Shown here in pieces: positions 14,829-17,195 of a DNA stretch of 17,195 bases; positions within the stretch are counted from its first letter, which is position 1; each line of letters starts with the position of its first letter. Below the pieces are notes generated by a model. It saw nothing but the letters and a program-made list of their open reading frames with translations. It was not told the DNA's origin and did no database searches. The position numbers and the translations under genes were made by a program. Origin of the DNA: an uncultured Desulfovibrio sp. (GTDB lineage: Bacteria > Desulfobacterota > Desulfovibrionia > Desulfovibrionales > Desulfovibrionaceae); assembly GCA_900553065.1 (NCBI GenBank), contig USBZ01000041.1:1-17195 (forward strand), given 5' to 3'.

Positions 14829-16889
14829 TTACAGCTTGACGCCCAGCGTACGTCCTTCAGCAATGGCATGAACAATGAGGCTGGAGGCGGCGCCGTTGGC
14901 GGAACCGATGACATGCACCTCAGGCACGATGTTGCGGAGGCTGTCGGCCAACGAATGATCGGGAGTCTGCCTGGTCAGGATGAGAACGAAGTCGGACTTG
15001 CGGCAGCATTCGCGGCCCTGATTGTCGCGATAGTGCACGCCTTCCTTGTCGATGTACTGCAGGGTGACGCCCGTGCTGATCGGCACATCCTTCTTCTTGA
15101 GCCAGTCGGCGGCGCGTTCCATGTAGCGGGGAGGAATGCCTTCGCCTATATGGTCGGCGGTTTCAAGAACGGCCACGTTCTTGCCGCGCTTCTTCAGGAA
15201 CACGGCGCCCTGAATGCCTTCGATCTGGCCGCCGATGATGGTGATGCGGGAGCCGAGAGGCAGGGCGAGCTTGCTCAGTTCGTTCAGCCTGTCGGGGCCG
15301 AGAATGCGCAGAGGCAGGGCGGCCAGCTTGGACATGGTCTTCACGCCCTGCACGTTCCAGCGGTTGACGCCGGGAATGACGGGAAGCGCATAGGTGCCGC
15401 CGGTGGCCACGACCACGACGTCGGGACGTTCCTTGGCCACGAGCTCAACGGTGCCCTTCGTGTTCAGACGCAGATCAACGCCGGAACGTTCGGTGATCTG
15501 ACGGGTCAGGTACTTGATGACCGGCTTCACGTCTTCCACGTCGCTGCCCTTGATCATGGAAGCAAGGAACAGACGGCCGCCGAGTCGGGAAGCCTTTTCC
15601 ACCAGGGTCACATGATGACCGCGCAGCGCGGCCACGCGGGCGCATTCCATGCCGGCGGGACCGCCGCCGATGACCATGACCTTCTTAAAGGTATCGGCGG
15701 GCTTGATTTCCAGTTCCGTTTCGCGACCCATGGCGGGGTTCACGCGGCAGCGGCGGGCGCCGCGGGGCGGATCTTCACAGGTGGCGCAGCGCGTGCAGCG
15801 CACGATGTCGTCGATGCGGCCGTCCCGAACCTTGTTGGGGAATTCGGGGTCGGCCCACAGGGTACGACCGAGCGCGATGAGGTCGGCCTTGCCCTGGGAA
15901 AGAATGCGTTCGGCCTTGTCTTCGTCCATGCGGCCGACGGCCACCACGGGCACGTTCACGACCTTCTTGATTTCTTCGGCGCAGTAGGCGTACACGCCGT
16001 CACCCCGGTACCTGTCCATGTAGGGCTTCATGTAGTCCTCAGGCTCGGGATAGGGGAAGTAGTCGGGCAGATACGTCATGGGCAGCGGACCGAAGCCGTA
16101 GCCGGAAACGCTGATGTAGCACACGCCCTTCTTTTCGAGGATCTTGGCGATTTCCTTCGATTCTTCCAGCGTCATGCCGCCCTTGGCGCCGAATTCCTCG
16201 CCGTTGATGCGCACGCCGATGGGGAAGTCCTCGCCGCAGCGCTCACGGATGCCGTCGATGATTTCCACCATGAGGCGGGTGCGGTTCTCATAGCTCTGGA
16301 TACCGTACTGGTCCGTTCTTCTGTTCCAGACGCGGCTCAGGAAGCTGGCAAGGAAGTAACCGTGGGCAGCGTGCACTTCCACGCCGTCGAAGCCCGCTTC
16401 CTTGGCGCGGGCCGCGGCATCAATGTAGCGACGCTTGTGTTCCTCTATTTCTTCCAGCGTCAGTTCGCGGGTGGCGTGGAGATACGGCAGGGGAGAAGCC
16501 ATTTCCTCCTGTTCCAGACGCGAGGGGCCGAAGGGACGTCCGCCCTTGTCGTCGCTGGGAGAGGACGGGCCGGTATGATGGAACTGGCAGAACACAGGGC
16601 AGTTGTGCTTGTGCATGCGTTCCACGAATTTCTTCATGCCGGGCAGATACTTGTCGTCGTAAAGGGCACCGTAGATACCGCCGGGATGGGCCGGATACCA
16701 GAGAATGCCCGCCAGAATGATCAGCCCCACACCGCCTTTCGCGATGCTTTCGTAGAAGTCGATGACGCGATCCGACATGAAATAGTCGTCATCCCAGTAC
16801 ATGGTCGACTGCGGCGACTTGATCATGCGGTTTTTGAGGGTCAGCGTGTCCGTCAGCTTGAGAGGCGACAGAAGTGTTTTGTGGTACAC
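14829..16889 (-). CDS. FMN/Fe-S/FAD ene-reductase (Old Yellow Enzyme family), first of a pair
   Basis: The 686-residue homologue has the same layout as its neighbour: FMN barrel (1 to about 365), cluster cysteines C365, C368, C371 and C381, the FAD loop VMVIGGGPAGMECARVAALR (404-423) and a second nucleotide motif IIGGQIEGIQGAVFL. Barrel motifs are CQFHHTGP (101-108) and HAAHGY (173-178, Tyr178 likely catalytic). The cysteine spacing C-x2-C-x2-C-x9-C is tighter than the C-x2-C-x3-C-x11-C of E. coli FadH. Start is GTG at 16889, with GGAG 8 nt upstream. A sigma-54 type promoter lies about 70 bp ahead. Two similar proteins in tandem could form a heteromeric enzyme or act on related substrates; the substrate is unknown. 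Alternative names for such proteins are NADH:flavin oxidoreductase and Bai-like reductase. Confidence 0.88.
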   Translation of the reverse strand: MYHKTLLSPLKLTDTLTLKNRMIKSPQSTMYWDDDYFMSDRVIDFYESIAKGGVGLIILAGILWYPAHPGGIYGALYDDKYLPGMKKFVERMHKHNCPVFCQFHHTGPSSPSDDKGGRPFGPSRLEQEEMASPLPYLHATRELTLEEIEEHKRRYIDAAARAKEAGFDGVEVHAAHGYFLASFLSRVWNRRTDQYGIQSYENRTRLMVEIIDGIRERCGEDFPIGVRINGEEFGAKGGMTLEESKEIAKILEKKGVCYISVSGYGFGPLPMTYLPDYFPYPEPEDYMKPYMDRYRGDGVYAYCAEEIKKVVNVPVVAVGRMDEDKAERILSQGKADLIALGRTLWADPEFPNKVRDGRIDDIVRCTRCATCEDPPRGARRCRVNPAMGRETELEIKPADTFKKVMVIGGGPAGMECARVAALRGHHVTLVEKASRLGGRLFLASMIKGSDVEDVKPVIKYLTRQITERSGVDLRLNTKGTVELVAKERPDVVVVATGGTYALPVIPGVNRWNVQGVKTMSKLAALPLRILGPDRLNELSKLALPLGSRITIIGGQIEGIQGAVFLKKRGKNVAVLETADHIGEGIPPRYMERAADWLKKKDVPISTGVTLQYIDKEGVHYRDNQGRECCRKSDFVLILTRQTPDHSLADSLRNIVPEVHVIGSANGAASSLIVHAIAEGRTLGVKL

Positions 16890-16955
16890 GTGGCATACTC
16901 CGTTTAGTGTTAAAAACTTGTGCCAACAGGCTCAAAAAGAACTCATCCCATCTTT

Positions 16956-16971
16956 TGCAAGAATCATGCCA
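16956..16971 (-). promoter_or_regulatory. Sigma-54 (RpoN) promoter of the reductase pair
   Basis: The minus strand reads TGGCATGATTCTTGCA. It matches the sigma-54 consensus TGGCAYR-N4-TTGCW at every fixed position, with GG and GC at the required -24/-12 spacing. It is 67 bp upstream of the GTG start in the same orientation, predicting a start near 16945 and a leader of about 55 nt. Such promoters need an AAA+ enhancer-binding activator, none of which is encoded in the window. Confidence 0.75.
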
Positions 16972-17008
16972 CTTACACCGCCCCGCGAAGAAACAAAAAC
17001 GGGCTGAC

Positions 17009-17028
17009 ATTTTCAACATATTGAAAAT
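17009..17028. promoter_or_regulatory. Perfect palindromic operator upstream of the reductase pair
   Basis: ATTTTCAA (17009-17016), a CATA spacer and TTGAAAAT (17021-17028) form an 8-bp-arm dyad. Its centre is about 73 bp upstream of the start predicted for the sigma-54 promoter, where an enhancer-binding activator could sit. The AT-rich stretch 17029-17140 shows no gene. Confidence 0.55.
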
Positions 17029-17140
17029 AAAAGATAAAATGATAAAAAATAACAGTTTCCTTAAAAAACGAAACAAAAAAAATGATAATTATTCCAAGAC
17101 ATACCTTAAATATGAAATAGCCTCTCAAATACGATGAAAA

Positions 17141-17195
17141 CGGAAATCTCCGGATCAAGGGTTATTTGCACCTACCCGAAGCTTATCGCAGCTTA
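17141..17195 (-). rRNA. 23S rRNA fragment (about nt 62-117, E. coli numbering), truncated
   Basis: Read on the minus strand from 17195, the sequence TAAGCTGCGATAAGCTTCGG and on to GATCCGGAGATTTCCG matches domain I near the 5' end of 23S rRNA. After ATTTCCG at 17141 the expected AATGGGGAAACCC is absent and AT-rich non-rRNA sequence begins. Only 55 nt are visible; whether more lies outside the window is unknown. It is either a broken rRNA copy or an assembly junction, not an intact gene. Confidence 0.75.

Noticed and set aside
17082..17097. ATGATAATTATTCC resembles half of a Fur box
   Set aside because: The second half-site does not match and the surrounding DNA is generally AT-rich, so chance is likely.

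Overview
The window reads as about 17 kb of chromosome from a high-GC, anaerobic delta-proteobacterium, most likely a member of the Desulfovibrionaceae (Desulfovibrio/Bilophila/Mailhella type). This is inferred from the stand-alone IMP cyclohydrolase, the Fe-S type PurF, the style of the HflX N-terminus, two large flavin/Fe-S/FAD ene-reductases and a convincing sigma-54 promoter; no phylogeny could be run. Coding DNA is GC-rich. The control regions at about 4890-5120 and 17010-17140 are strikingly AT-rich. No transposon, phage or CRISPR feature is visible.

Layout from left to right. A partial tRNA-Glu(UUC) lies at the left edge (minus strand), behind hflX and a single-domain purH (minus; likely one purH-hflX-tRNA unit). 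A divergent 191-residue protein of unknown function (plus) follows, then NADP-type glutamate dehydrogenase gdhA (minus) with an unusual 470-bp AT-rich control region. A dut - HD-phosphohydrolase - ddl operon (minus) ends in a textbook terminator. After a 420-bp spacer come a NYN-domain putative ribonuclease, purF and uvrC (plus). Convergent to these is a pair of homologous 680-residue flavin reductases (minus), read from a probable sigma-54 promoter near the right edge.

The housekeeping genes cover purine synthesis (purF, purH), nucleotide sanitation (dut), DNA repair (uvrC), cell wall synthesis (ddl), ribosome rescue (hflX) and nitrogen assimilation (gdhA). The accessory part is the tandem reductase pair. 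Both copies share a compressed Fe-S cysteine spacing and an altered barrel motif, and the pair is regulated in a way that suggests a specific inducible anaerobic substrate, probably an enoate or other activated alkene.

Both window edges consist of exactly 55 bases of an RNA gene: tRNA-Glu on the left and 23S rRNA nt ~62-117 on the right. This suggests the window is a complete assembly contig that overlaps repeated sequence by a fixed k-mer length. The abrupt 23S junction at 17140/17141 therefore needs checking.
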